A stretch of 64,000 bases of DNA from Arthrobacter cheniae (GCF_003602275.1 NZ_QZVT01000009.1:407-64406), one strand, 5' to 3'. Positions 1 through 9,482 are shown, counted from the first letter of the stretch. Translations and numbers: made by a program. The notes: a model not told the origin generated them from the letters alone.

Positions 1-78
1 GCCGCATCGGCCAACCAGCCACACCAGCACACCGCCCGCGGCAGCTAGGCCCAATGCTCCAGGCCATTCCAAGCGCAC
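1..78 (-). CDS. possible 5' end of a membrane protein running off the left edge
   Basis: On the minus strand a frame open from the left edge to beyond position 180 reads as a hydrophobic stretch (GALGLAAAGGVLVWLVG) that could be a first transmembrane segment; a GTG at 78-76 would start it. There is no convincing ribosome-binding site and third positions are less GC-rich than in neighbouring genes. A plus-strand frame ending in a stop at 46-48 is an equally unproven alternative. Positions 79-198 hold no gene that I can support. Confidence 0.2.
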   Translation of the reverse strand, partial: MRLEWPGALGLAAAGGVLVWLVGRCG

Positions 79-198
79 ACGGCCGGCCCGCCGCCCAGAT
101 AGCCCGGTCCCAGGCGGGTCGCCCAAGCAGGCACTCGACCGCTTCAGGTGTCGGGACGGCGGTAGGAGGTCATTCCCCCTCAGCGGTAATGTCGGACC

Positions 199-729
199 AT
201 GAGTGGATTGTTCTCGCACCCTCCCGAGGCTGACGATGAGTTGAGTGACAGGCAGGACCTGCGAGTGGCTGTGACGGTGCCGGCTCCCGCCGATCACGCC
301 TGGGCCGGACTGACCGAGCACCTCCATCTATGGTGGCCTGCCGATGAGCTGAGCCGGTGGGGAGAGGGAAGCTTCTTCGACCTCGAGGACAACGCCCTGG
401 TCGAGACGTCAGCGCAGGATGACGAGAATGTCTGGGGTGAGGTTGTCGATACCAGGCCGGGGCACTGGCTCGAACTGAAGTGGCGGCACGCGGGTTCTGA
501 CTCGACGACGGAACTCCGCTTGGAGATGACACCGGACGAGAGTTCGGTGGGGCACCGCTCCGCACCCGGCGTGCAGACGGTCGAGGATGCGGACCGCATC
601 TCCGGCGCCACGCTGGACCTGACGCACAGTGGCTGGACGAGCGGCGACCCACAGGACCTGTACGACTTCTATCGGGAGTTCTGGCCATCCGCTTTGGGCC
701 GGTACCGGCGCTTCATGGGGGGATCATGA
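199..729 (+). CDS. SRPBCC (START/Bet v1-like) domain protein, AHSA1 type
   Basis: The 176-residue protein has the usual pattern of the AHSA1/polyketide-cyclase branch of the SRPBCC fold: a first beta strand (LRVAVTVPAPADHAWAGLTE), then a tryptophan-rich helix region (LHLWWPADELSRWGEG), central strands, and a long C-terminal helix (YDFYREFWPSALGRYRRF). Such proteins bind hydrophobic ligands or act as stress-linked co-factors; the ligand here cannot be told. A -10-like hexamer TAATGT at 187-192 lies six bases before the ATG, which suggests a leaderless transcript, common in actinobacteria. Its stop overlaps the start of the next gene by ATGA (726-729), so the two are probably co-translated. Confidence 0.8.
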   Translation: MSGLFSHPPEADDELSDRQDLRVAVTVPAPADHAWAGLTEHLHLWWPADELSRWGEGSFFDLEDNALVETSAQDDENVWGEVVDTRPGHWLELKWRHAGSDSTTELRLEMTPDESSVGHRSAPGVQTVEDADRISGATLDLTHSGWTSGDPQDLYDFYREFWPSALGRYRRFMGGS

Positions 730-2096
730 TCGACGCGGCGTCGCTTGCTGAACTGGACGCGGCCTTGCCGGGTCGTGTGTCGACGGCCCCTGCCGACCTG
801 ACCCTGTACTCGCGGGACCAGGGCCCGGTGCTCGAGCCGGTCCTTCCCGGCGCGGTGGTCCATGCTCACACCGTCGCGGACGTCCAGGCGCTCCTGCGCT
901 GGGCGACCCGTCACGCCGTAGCGATCGTCAGCCGTGGCGCGGGGTCCGGAGTCTCCGGGGGTGCGCACGCGACGACGGGCAGTGTCATCCTTTCGCTCGA
1001 GCGCATGAACAGGATCCTGGAGATCAACGCCGATGACGAGACCGCGGTTGTCGAAGCGGGGGTCATCAACACCGAGTTGAACGATGCCGTTGCCGAGTAC
1101 GGACTGATGTATGCGCCGGATCCAGCCAGTTACCGGTGGTCGACCATCGGCGGGAATGTCGCCACGAACGCCGGCGGGTTACGGTGCGCCAAGTACGGTG
1201 TCACCCGTGACTCGGTCCTGGCCCTCGACGTCGTGCTGGCCGACGGCACCTTGATCAGCACCGGACACCGGACCTTCAAGGGGGTTGCCGGCTATGACCT
1301 CACGGCGCTGATGACGGGTTCCGAGGGCACACTCGGCGTCATCGTGGGGATCACCGTGCGGCTCCGCTACCTGCCGCGGTCCGTCCATACCCTGGCCGCC
1401 TTCTTCGAGGACTTTCCCCGTGCCGCTGCCGGCGTGCTTGCTATCGGCCGTGCCCGGGTGCAACCGGCAATCCTCGAGCTCCTCGACGGAAGGACGCTCG
1501 AGGCACTCGACGGCGCGCATGGTTCCGATCTCCGGAGCCGCGGCGGCTCCCTGCTCCTCGTCAGGACGGACGGGTACGGCGCTGCAGCAGAGGCAGAAGC
1601 CATCCGGACCGCGCTCGTCGGATTGGGCGCAAGCGTCAGCGAGGAGGATTCTGAGGAGGCGGATCGACTGGTCGACCTGAGGCGGCACAGCAGGGGCGAT
1701 GAGGTCGACGACCTCTACCGGGTGGGGGAGGACGTCGCCGTGCCCAAGTCGCAACTGGTGCACTACGTCGCTGCACTCGAGGCGATGGCGGAACGCCACA
1801 ACGTGCAGTTGAAGGTGGTGGCGCACGCGGGGGACGGCAATCTGCACCCCACCTTCTGGGTCGAGCGAAGTGAGGGAGCCGAGGCGCAGGAGCGGTTGGA
1901 AGCGGCTCTCGATGAGTCCATCCGCTGTGCGCTCGATCTCGGCGGGACCATTACCGGTGAGCACGGCGTCGGGCAGTACAAGCGGCGGTGGCTCGCGTGG
2001 GAGCAATCACCTGAGGTCCTCCGGCTCCAGGCAGAGATCAAGAAGGTCTTCGATCCACTCGGCATCCTCAATCCGGGAAAGGCGATCGTCTCCTGA
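726..2096 (+). CDS. FAD-binding 2-hydroxyacid dehydrogenase (GlcD / D-lactate dehydrogenase type)
   Basis: The 456-residue protein carries an N-terminal PCMH-type FAD domain (VSRGAGSGVSGG near residue 60; a STIGGNVATNAGG loop near 140; KGVAGYDLTALMTGSEGTLG near 180) and the C-terminal FAD-oxidase domain with HAGDGNLHPTFW and GTITGEHGVGQYK, the active-site histidine region of the GlcD/DLD family. Members oxidise glycolate or D-lactate and pass electrons to quinone or cytochromes; no partner GlcE/GlcF gene is present, so a single-subunit D-lactate or 2-hydroxyglutarate-type dehydrogenase is most likely. Length is normal for the family. ATGA overlap with the upstream SRPBCC gene makes translational coupling likely. 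Confidence 0.88.
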   Translation: MIDAASLAELDAALPGRVSTAPADLTLYSRDQGPVLEPVLPGAVVHAHTVADVQALLRWATRHAVAIVSRGAGSGVSGGAHATTGSVILSLERMNRILEINADDETAVVEAGVINTELNDAVAEYGLMYAPDPASYRWSTIGGNVATNAGGLRCAKYGVTRDSVLALDVVLADGTLISTGHRTFKGVAGYDLTALMTGSEGTLGVIVGITVRLRYLPRSVHTLAAFFEDFPRAAAGVLAIGRARVQPAILELLDGRTLEALDGAHGSDLRSRGGSLLLVRTDGYGAAAEAEAIRTALVGLGASVSEEDSEEADRLVDLRRHSRGDEVDDLYRVGEDVAVPKSQLVHYVAALEAMAERHNVQLKVVAHAGDGNLHPTFWVERSEGAEAQERLEAALDESIRCALDLGGTITGEHGVGQYKRRWLAWEQSPEVLRLQAEIKKVFDPLGILNPGKAIVS

Positions 2097-2196
2097 TCGT
2101 TGCCTCGGGGGGTCGGAGGGACGCCGTCGCCCAGTGATAATGTTCAAGAAAATGCCGGAAATCACCGTCACTGTCCATCACGCCTCGGGGAGCAGC

Positions 2197-2682
2197 ATGT
2201 CTGACAACAATCCAGGATCGCAGGGCAACTCGCCCTACGGCCAGCAGAACCAGCCGCAGTATGGTCAGAATGCGGGCTCCTACGGCCAGCAGAATCCAAG
2301 TCCCTATGGCCAGCAGGGACAGTCGCCCTACGGCCAGCAGGGTGGGAACAACTACCCCGGCCAGCAGGGCTACCAGGGCCAACCCGCGGAGAACCCGGGC
2401 CGCACATTGGGAATCGTCGGATTCATCCTTGCCATCCTCATCGCCCCGGTCGGCTTGATCATCAGCATCGTGGCGTTCGTGAAGTCCCGCAAGGCCGGAA
2501 TGGGCAACGGGTTCGCCCTCGCCGGAATCATCATCGGTGTGCTCTTCACCATCGGTCTGATCCTGATCATCGGACTCGTTGCCGCAGCCGCACCGCTCAT
2601 CCAGGAAGTCGCCACGGCCTGTGAGGGTGTTGCCTCCGGTGAGACCGTCACAGTGCAGGGCCAGACGATCACCTGTCCGTAG
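2197..2682 (+). CDS. DUF4190-type membrane protein with Gln/Tyr/Gly-rich N-terminus
   Basis: The chosen ATG at 2197 follows a GGGGAGC ribosome-binding site; a longer open frame reaches back into the preceding gene but has no support. The 161-residue product starts with about 65 residues of low-complexity PYGQQ/SYGQQ repeats, then two transmembrane helices joined by a short polar loop (SIVAFVKSRKAGMGNGFALAG), the arrangement of DUF4190 proteins, and ends in a short extracytoplasmic tail containing two cysteines (TACEG and QTITCP). Function of DUF4190 is unknown. The gene is single and closed by a strong terminator immediately downstream. Another Gln/Tyr/Gly-rich membrane protein with a TM2 domain is encoded at 34336-35097. 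Confidence 0.82.
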   Translation: MSDNNPGSQGNSPYGQQNQPQYGQNAGSYGQQNPSPYGQQGQSPYGQQGGNNYPGQQGYQGQPAENPGRTLGIVGFILAILIAPVGLIISIVAFVKSRKAGMGNGFALAGIIIGVLFTIGLILIIGLVAAAAPLIQEVATACEGVASGETVTVQGQTITCP

Positions 2683-2695
2683 CACCTCGGATGTG

Positions 2696-2736
2696 AAGAG
2701 GAACCGGCAGCCATTGGTTGCCGGTTCCTCTTTTTT
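2696..2736 (+). terminator. rho-independent terminator after the DUF4190 gene
   Basis: A perfect 14-bp stem (AAGAGGAACCGGCA at 2696-2709 against its complement at 2719-2732) with a nine-base loop runs straight into six T residues (2731-2736). It sits between convergent genes and may also slow transcription from the minus strand, where the T-tract is weaker. Confidence 0.9.
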
Positions 2737-2742
2737 CAAGAC

Positions 2743-4104
2743 CTAGTTGTCCTCGTACCCCGAGTCCTCATCGATGCCGATGGTCCTGGAATCGGCAGTC
2801 AGCATGATCTCGGCCTCGTCGCGTCGGTGCCGCAGTTCGTCGTCGAGGTAGGACTGCACGGCCTCGGCCATCGGCACGTTCCTGTCCTCACGCTCGGACA
2901 TGTACCACCGGTGCTCCAGGACCTCGTGAACCACCTCCGCGGGCTCGAGCTTCCCGCCGAGTTCACGGGGCACGGCCCGGACGATAGGCTCGAACACTTC
3001 GTTCACCCAGAGGTGGGCGCTGAACTCCTCGTCGAGCGTCGGGTTGTTGTCCGCCCGGTAGGCGTCCATATCGTTGAGCAGGCGCCGCGCCTGGTTCTCC
3101 TGTGCGTCCAGGCCGGTCAGGCGCAGGAGGCGGCGGCTGTGGTGCCCGGCATCGACGACCTTGGGCTGCAGCTGGATCTGTGTGCCGTTGGCCTCGGTCT
3201 TGATCGCGTACTCCTCGACGTCGAAGCCCAGTTCGTTGAGCCGACGGATGCGGGCGCCCACCCGCCAGCGCTCCCCGAGCTCGAAGGATTCCTTCTCCGT
3301 CAGCTCGGTCCACAGGCGGCGGTAGCTGTCCATGATCAGCTCACTCGTCGCGAGCGGGTCCACCTTCTCTTCGATGAGCCCGCCCTCGGCGAGGTCCATC
3401 AGTTCGCCGGCAATATTGACGCGGGCGATCTCGAGGTCGTACTCGCGCTGTCCTGTCGACAGTTCCGGATACAGTTCGCCGGTCTCCGCGTCCACGAGGT
3501 AGGCGGCGAAGGATCCCGCGTCACGGCGGAAGAGGGTGTTGGAGAGGGAGACGTCACCCCAGTAGAACCCGATGAGGTGGAGGCGGACGAGGAGCAATGC
3601 CTGGGCATCGATCAACCGTGTCAGGGTGTCGCGGCGCAGCGTCTGTGAAAAAAGGGCACGGTACGGGAGGGAGAACTTGAGGTGTCGCGTGACCAGGACC
3701 GGATCGAGCTCATCGCCCTCGGGTGTGGTGCGGCCGGAGATGACGGCTACGGGTTCGACGCAGGGCACATCCAGTCGCTGCAGCTTGCGCAGCATGTGGT
3801 ACTCGTGGCGGGCGATGTGCTCGCTGGTCTCCTTCACCGCGATGACGGAACCGCCCAGGTGAGCGAAGCGCACGATGTGGCGGGAGATTCCGCGGGGCAG
3901 GGCAGCGAGGGCGCTGGCCGGCCACTGCTCGAGAGCCACATGCCACGGAAGGTCGAGCAACTCGGGATCCGTCGCAGCGGCAGTGATGTTCAGGGAGCCC
4001 AGGTTCGGACTCTCCGAGGAGGCGGAGCGCAGTCGCGGCAGCTTGCCCGCCTGGGCGTAGTCTGTCGGCTCGTCATGCCATTGGGCGTTAGAGGTCTCGG
4101 TCAT
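2743..4104 (-). CDS. DUF4032 domain protein (kinase-like fold)
   Basis: The 453-residue protein matches the actinobacterial DUF4032 family. The N-terminal half reads like a protein-kinase/Kdo-kinase fold: a possible nucleotide-binding lysine in GGSVIAVKETSEH near residue 90, a YHMLRKL helix, and a catalytic-loop-like GFYWGDVSLSNTLFRR near residue 180 followed by AYLVDAETGE, which occupies the place of the metal-binding DFG-type aspartate. The C-terminal third is the DUF4032-specific region. This suggests phosphotransfer to an unknown substrate; family function is not established. It is monocistronic and convergent with the DUF4190 gene. Confidence 0.85.
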   Translation of the reverse strand: MTETSNAQWHDEPTDYAQAGKLPRLRSASSESPNLGSLNITAAATDPELLDLPWHVALEQWPASALAALPRGISRHIVRFAHLGGSVIAVKETSEHIARHEYHMLRKLQRLDVPCVEPVAVISGRTTPEGDELDPVLVTRHLKFSLPYRALFSQTLRRDTLTRLIDAQALLLVRLHLIGFYWGDVSLSNTLFRRDAGSFAAYLVDAETGELYPELSTGQREYDLEIARVNIAGELMDLAEGGLIEEKVDPLATSELIMDSYRRLWTELTEKESFELGERWRVGARIRRLNELGFDVEEYAIKTEANGTQIQLQPKVVDAGHHSRRLLRLTGLDAQENQARRLLNDMDAYRADNNPTLDEEFSAHLWVNEVFEPIVRAVPRELGGKLEPAEVVHEVLEHRWYMSEREDRNVPMAEAVQSYLDDELRHRRDEAEIMLTADSRTIGIDEDSGYEDN

Positions 4105-4162
4105 GGTGCTGCCTTCGGGTCAGAGCGGAAAAGGGTCCTGCATCAAGCGTAGTTGGCGTTAA

Positions 4163-4220
4163 CGAAGCGGTGGCGTCCACCGGGCCCCCATAAGGATGCC
4201 CGGCGGACGCCACCGCTTCG
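4163..4220 (-). terminator. large hairpin downstream of the sugar ABC ATPase gene
   Basis: Sixteen perfectly paired bases (CGAAGCGGTGGCGTCC at 4163-4178 with 4205-4220) enclose a second six-pair stem (CCGGGC 4180-4185 with GCCCGG 4198-4203). There is no U-tract, as is common for actinobacterial terminators. It lies just after the stop of the minus-strand ATPase gene at 4247. Confidence 0.7.
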
Positions 4221-4246
4221 ATCGTGATGCGCAGTCCGTGAGGGAG

Positions 4247-5335
<1,089 letters not shown>

Positions 5336-5467
5336 GGTGTTGGTTCCTTTTCACGGGCAGGTACGTGCCCGACGATCCGTAGTGAATGGAAGATTATTCA
5401 GTTGTGGTGAGCGACCCGCCAGCAGTACCGGTGGCCATGGCCGCGCACCCGTAGTATGACACGATCC

Positions 5468-6247
5468 CTAGCCGCGCGCACCTGACGTACGCAAGGACAC
5501 CAGCTCCTCCAGCACCTCTGTGAAAGCCTCGGGTGTTGCGACGGTGAAGGCCGCGGCCGTCTCGCCGGGGCCGATCCGGATGCCGATATCCCCTGGTTCC
5601 AGGGTCCGCTGGGCGTGTTCGTCCGTGACGTCGTCGCCCGCGAACAGGACTGCCGTCGCGCCGGAGGCTCCACGCAGCACAGCGAGCCCCTCGCCTTTGT
5701 CCGCCTTGACCACCGAGGTCTCGAGCACCCGCTTGCCGTCGGTGACGCTGAGGCCGTCGAGCTGGGCGAGTTCCGTCCGCGCTGCGGCCACGGCGGACCG
5801 GGCGACGTCGTCGTCGGCGGTCCTGGTGTGCAGTACGACGCCGGCCGGCTTGAACTCGATGCGGGTCCCGGGGTGCGCGGCCACGATCCGTTCGACGACC
5901 TCGATAGCACGGGCGCGAAGATCCATCTGGGCAGGTGTCAGCGCGAGGGGATCACCATCGGGCCCGGTCCAGGTCTCGGCGCCGTGGCTGCCGATCATCA
6001 TGGTGACCTCGGGCGGGTTTGCGACGGCGCGCAGGCTGTCGAGCGCGCGGCCCGAGATCAGCGCCGTCGTCGTGTCGGGGAGACCGGCCAGTGCGCGGAG
6101 TGCCGCCCCGGAGGCGGGAAGGGGTCGCGCGTCCTCGGCGCGCTCCACCAGCGGCGCCAGTGTGCCGTCGAAGTCGAGCGCGACCAGGAGGTGGGGCGTC
6201 CGGGCGAGGGCTTCCAGTGCAGCACGAAGGTCCGCCTCAAGCGCCAT
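5468..6247 (-). CDS. otsB: trehalose-6-phosphate phosphatase
   Basis: The 259-residue protein has the HAD-family motif I LDFDGTLAPL near residue 25 (nucleophile and acid/base aspartates), the motif II threonine/serine region TTALISGR, and motif IV VLFAGDDVTDEHA near 215, with the cap domain between. It dephosphorylates trehalose 6-phosphate to trehalose, the second step of OtsAB synthesis of this compatible solute. The start overlaps the end of otsA by 11 bases, so the pair is an operon in the order otsA-otsB. Confidence 0.93.
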   Translation of the reverse strand: MALEADLRAALEALARTPHLLVALDFDGTLAPLVERAEDARPLPASGAALRALAGLPDTTTALISGRALDSLRAVANPPEVTMMIGSHGAETWTGPDGDPLALTPAQMDLRARAIEVVERIVAAHPGTRIEFKPAGVVLHTRTADDDVARSAVAAARTELAQLDGLSVTDGKRVLETSVVKADKGEGLAVLRGASGATAVLFAGDDVTDEHAQRTLEPGDIGIRIGPGETAAAFTVATPEAFTEVLEELVSLRTSGARG

Positions 6248-7736
6248 GGTCGGCGCTCTCGAGATGCAGGGCGTCGAGGAAGGCCTGCGACCAGCGCTCG
6301 ACGTCGTTATGGACGACCTGCCGCCGCATGAGCCGCATCCGCCGCATCCGCTCGGTCTTCGGCATGTTGATGGCGGACACGATGGCGCTCTTCAGGCCGT
6401 CGATGTCGTGCGGATTGACGAGGATCGCCTGGCGGAGGGTGTCCGCGGCACCCGCGAATTCACTGAGGACGAGCATGCCTGTGTTGCCCGTGCGAGCCGC
6501 GACGTACTCCTTTGCCACCAGGTTCATGCCGTCGCGGAGCGCCGTGACGAGCATGACGTCGGCGGCCAGATAGAGCGCCACCATCTCCTCGACGGGGTAG
6601 CTGTGGTGGAGATAGCGGATAGCGGTGTTCTTCATGGTGTCGTGCGTGCCGTTGATGCGGCCGACGGCACTCTCGATGTCCTCACGGAGTAGGCGGTACT
6701 GCTCCACGCGCTCGCGGCTCGGACTCGCCACCTGGATGAGCGCGGCATCCTCCACGGTGATCGCACCGTCCTCGAGCAGCTCCCCGTAGGCCTTCAACCG
6801 GTGACCGATGCCCTTGGTGTAGTCGAGCCGGTCGACACCGAGCAGGATGTACTGGGGATCGCCGAGTTCACGCCGGATCTCGCGGGACCGCTCGATCACG
6901 TCGGGACGCTCGGCCAACTCCGTGATGGACGCGGTGTCGATGGAGATGGGGAATGCCTCGGCTCGAGAGACGTAGGCGGGGACGCCGTCGTCACCCTGCG
7001 GTACCTGCACCTGCTGGGCCTTGATCGTGTAGCCCTTGAACCGGCGGACGCAGCGGAGGAAGTTGCTCGCGTCACTCGGCCGCTGGAAACCGATGAGATC
7101 CGCGCCAAGGAGCCCCTCGATCACCTGCCTCCGCCACGGGAGTTGCGCGTAGATCTCCAGCGGAGGGAACGGGATGTGGTTGAAGAAACCGATCTTCAGG
7201 TCCGGACGCGCCTGCCGCAGCATCTTCGGCACGAGTTGCAGTTGGTAGTCCTGCACCCAGACCGTGGCACCCTCTGCGGCCACCGAGGCTGTCGCCTCCG
7301 CGAAGCGCTTGTTGACCTTGCGGTAGGAATCCCACCAGGTGCGGTGGAATTCGGGAGATGCGATGACGTCGTGATACAGCGGCCAGAGGGTTGCGTTCGA
7401 GAATCCCTCGTAATAGAGCTCGACCTCCTCAGCGCTGAGCGGCACGGGAACCAGGTGCATGGTGGATTCGTCGAAGGGTTCCAGGGTTTCGTCCGGGGCG
7501 CCGTGCCAGCCTACCCAGGCCCCGTCGGCCTTGGCCATCACGGGCGCAAGCGCCGTCACCAGGCCGCCCGGGGAGCGACGCCAGGAGCTCTCACCGTGCT
7601 CGTCCACCACGCGGTCGACGGCGAGCCGGTTCGAGACGACGATGAAGTCGAAATTGCCGAACTGCCCGTCGGTCGGGAACGAGGGGTTCACGCCCGGTGT
7701 GGTGGAAGGTTGTGCTGCGCTCAAAACTGGCTCCAT
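6237..7736 (-). CDS. otsA: trehalose-6-phosphate synthase
   Basis: The 499-residue glycosyltransferase family 20 enzyme joins UDP- or GDP-glucose to glucose 6-phosphate. Landmarks in order are FIVVSNRLAVDR (N-terminal glucose-6-phosphate site), GGLVTAL, VWVQDYQLQLVPKMLR, HIPFPPLEIYAQLPWR, GVDRLDYTKGIGHRL, and VTALRDGMNLVAKEYVAAR in the nucleotide-sugar half. Length is typical. The next gene is otsB with an 11-base overlap, giving a complete trehalose pathway likely used in osmotic and desiccation stress. No regulatory site was recognised in the 200 bases before the tRNA gene. Confidence 0.95.
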   Translation of the reverse strand: MEPVLSAAQPSTTPGVNPSFPTDGQFGNFDFIVVSNRLAVDRVVDEHGESSWRRSPGGLVTALAPVMAKADGAWVGWHGAPDETLEPFDESTMHLVPVPLSAEEVELYYEGFSNATLWPLYHDVIASPEFHRTWWDSYRKVNKRFAEATASVAAEGATVWVQDYQLQLVPKMLRQARPDLKIGFFNHIPFPPLEIYAQLPWRRQVIEGLLGADLIGFQRPSDASNFLRCVRRFKGYTIKAQQVQVPQGDDGVPAYVSRAEAFPISIDTASITELAERPDVIERSREIRRELGDPQYILLGVDRLDYTKGIGHRLKAYGELLEDGAITVEDAALIQVASPSRERVEQYRLLREDIESAVGRINGTHDTMKNTAIRYLHHSYPVEEMVALYLAADVMLVTALRDGMNLVAKEYVAARTGNTGMLVLSEFAGAADTLRQAILVNPHDIDGLKSAIVSAINMPKTERMRRMRLMRRQVVHNDVERWSQAFLDALHLESADHGA

Positions 7737-7848
7737 CGCAGTAGTTCGGTCTGCGGACGACTCTATCGGGTTGTACCGTCAGCGGTCGGTCGTCGCCGGC
7801 TGGTGCAACCTGGGAGCGTGGTGGGCGACGTGCGAGGGGGAGTCCGAT

Positions 7849-7877
7849 TTTCCGCGACGCCGGCGCTGGGCTACCCT
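7849..7877 (+). promoter_or_regulatory. candidate promoter of tRNA-Thr
   Basis: A TACCCT -10 hexamer at 7872-7877 stands about 17 bases after a T-rich block (TTTTCC). The implied leader of about 55 bases contains a perfect 7-bp hairpin (GTGCTCT 7893-7899, AGAGCAC 7905-7911) that could guide processing. The -35 match is poor. Confidence 0.4.
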
Positions 7878-7938
7878 TATTGAGCGCTCAGAGTGCTCTT
7901 GTTCAGAGCACGACGACGCCCGCTGGCCCGGCCAGCAC

Positions 7939-8012
7939 GCCTCCTTAGCTCAGTTGGCCAGAGCACCGCTCTTGTAAAGCGGGGGTCGTCGGTTCGAATC
8001 CGACAGGAGGCT
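7939..8012 (+). tRNA. tRNA-Thr (anticodon TGT)
   Basis: A complete cloverleaf: acceptor arms GCCTCCT (7939-7945) and AGGAGGC (8005-8011), D-arm GCTCAGTTGGCCAGAGC, anticodon stem CCGCT/AGCGG around loop CTTGTAA giving anticodon TGT, and T-arm GTCGG-TTCGAAT-CCGAC. Position 8012 is the discriminator; CCA is not encoded. It reads ACA codons, rare in this GC-rich genome. Confidence 0.97.
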
Positions 8013-8017
8013 CTTCG

Positions 8018-8057
8018 AACCCTCCTGACTAGGCAAAACACCTAGCAGGAGGGTTTT
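8018..8057 (+). terminator. terminator of tRNA-Thr
   Basis: A 10-bp stem AACCCTCCTG (8018-8027) with CAGGAGGGTT (8046-8055), extended by CTAG/CTAG inside, ends in TTTT (8054-8057). Confidence 0.88.
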
Positions 8058-8161
8058 GTCGTGCTGCGGGCGGTTTCCAGGGAGCGCGATGAGGTCATTC
8101 CGCGTACGGGTCGCAGTCCAGGTCGCGCATGATGCCGATCCGTGTCAAGGCAGCGCGTCGA

Positions 8162-9091
8162 TCATTGCAGGATCGGGCCTGCTGCGGCGCGCTGGTCGTG
8201 TGTGCAACAGGCGCAGGACGTTGCGGCTTTCTCCACGTCAGGGTCTGCTGGGGTACTTGCCGTGGTACCGGTTCCTGAGGGCCGGGTCGGCAACGTCGAC
8301 GCAACCGGTTCCGTGGAGGCGCTCCTCATTGGCGTGACCGCTTCTGCAGTGGTGTCGGTGCCGGAGCAGGAGTCCATGCCGCTGGCCGGCATGTCCCCGC
8401 ACGTATCAGCGCTACCGTCGTTTGCGGGTGTTCCGAAGGTCGGCGCGCAGCAGGCGTCGCCCTTCCACGCCTCAAGGCCTTCCTTGATGGCGACGGCGGC
8501 GATGACCAGTGCGGCTATCGGATCGGCCCAGGACCAGCCGAGGGTGCTGTTGAGCAGCAGTCCGACGAGCAGGACCCCGGACAGGTAGGTGCAGAGCAGG
8601 GTCTGCTTGGAATCGGCTACGGCGGACCGGGAGCCGAGTTCGCGTCCCGCCCTTCGTTGGGCCCAGGACAGGAACGGCATGACGGCGAGGCTGACCGCGG
8701 CGAGGATGATGCCCACCAACGAGTGCTGGGCTTCGCCGGCGCCGAGCAGGGTCCGCACGGCGTCGAAGGTCACGAACGCCGCGAGGCCGAAGAAGGAGAA
8801 CGCGATCAGGCGCAGCGCGGTCTTCTCCCGCGCCTCGGGGTCGCGTCCGGCGAACTGCCAGGCGACGGCAGCAGCGGAGAGGACCTCGACGATGGAATCC
8901 AGGCCGAAACCGATCAGGGCGCTCGAGGACGCGATCCTACCGGCACTGATCGCGATGACCGCTTCGACGACGTTGTAGGTGATCGTCGCCGCGACCAACA
9001 GCCGGATCCGGCGGGACAGGACCACCCTCCGCTCAGCCGTGGACGCCCGCCGGGCTGCCTGCGCCCGGTGCGATGAGGTGTGGGTGTTCAT
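8162..9091 (-). CDS. cation diffusion facilitator-like efflux protein with Cys-rich tail
   Basis: The chosen ATG at 9091 forms an ATGA overlap with the stop of the upstream regulator, so the pair is translationally coupled. The 309-residue protein starts with a polar segment, then five to six transmembrane helices of the CDF fold: TM2 holds the metal-site pattern SSALIGFGLDSIVE and TM5 holds SWADPIAALVIAAVAIKEG, with the conserved acidic residues. The usual cytoplasmic CDF domain is replaced by about 90 residues rich in Ser, Thr and cysteine (DACCAP, DTCGD, DSCSG, TSCACC). It likely exports Cd, Pb, Zn or a similar ion; the partner CmtR-like sensor supports Cd/Pb. Substrate is inferred. Confidence 0.82.
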   Translation of the reverse strand: MNTHTSSHRAQAARRASTAERRVVLSRRIRLLVAATITYNVVEAVIAISAGRIASSSALIGFGLDSIVEVLSAAAVAWQFAGRDPEAREKTALRLIAFSFFGLAAFVTFDAVRTLLGAGEAQHSLVGIILAAVSLAVMPFLSWAQRRAGRELGSRSAVADSKQTLLCTYLSGVLLVGLLLNSTLGWSWADPIAALVIAAVAIKEGLEAWKGDACCAPTFGTPANDGSADTCGDMPASGMDSCSGTDTTAEAVTPMRSASTEPVASTLPTRPSGTGTTASTPADPDVEKAATSCACCTHDQRAAAGPILQ

Positions 9092-9450
9092 GAGCAGCAC
9101 GCCATTCCATCGACGTGGGTACTTGTCGTGGCGCAGCAGCACTCGGGGTCGCGGACTGCCACGACCTCGAGGAGCGAGGTGAGGGCATCGCCCAGCTTCC
9201 GGTCGGCGAGCTCGTAGCGAACCCGCCGGCCCTCAGGGACGGCGACCACCAGCCCGCACCCGCGCAGGCAGGTCAGGTGGTTGGACAGGCTCTGCTTGCT
9301 CACCCCTGCCATCTCGGCAAGGTCACCCGGGTAGGACGGCGCCTCCCGCAAGGCCAGCAGGACCCGGGACCGGGTGGGGTCCGACAGTGCGTAGCCGAAC
9401 CGGGCCAGAACGGAGGACTGGGTGATGATTTCCACCCTTTGATGGTACAT
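9088..9450 (-). CDS. cmtR: ArsR/SmtB-family metal sensor, CmtR-like
   Basis: This 120-residue winged-helix repressor has the ArsR recognition region GVSKQSLSNHLTCLRGCGLV, in which Cys61 and Cys65 occupy the positions of the Cd(II)/Pb(II) ligands Cys57 and Cys61 of mycobacterial CmtR, and a C-terminal cluster CCC (104-106) and CC (118-119) that could supply the third thiolate and more. It probably represses itself and the efflux gene until metal binds. The ATG overlaps a GGTACAT/ATGTACC dyad that may be its operator. A GTG five codons downstream is an alternative start. Confidence 0.88.
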   Translation of the reverse strand: MYHQRVEIITQSSVLARFGYALSDPTRSRVLLALREAPSYPGDLAEMAGVSKQSLSNHLTCLRGCGLVVAVPEGRRVRYELADRKLGDALTSLLEVVAVRDPECCCATTSTHVDGMACCS

Positions 9451-9463
9451 CGACCCATGTACC
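9444..9463. promoter_or_regulatory. candidate CmtR operator
   Basis: A perfect 7-bp dyad, GGTACAT (9444-9450) and ATGTACC (9457-9463), with a six-base spacer spans the start codon of the CmtR-like gene. ArsR-family sensors usually bind such dyads over their own promoter; the overlap with ATG fits a leaderless or very short leader mRNA. Confidence 0.55.
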
Positions 9464-9482
9464 GAGGGTGGTGGCGAACCGG

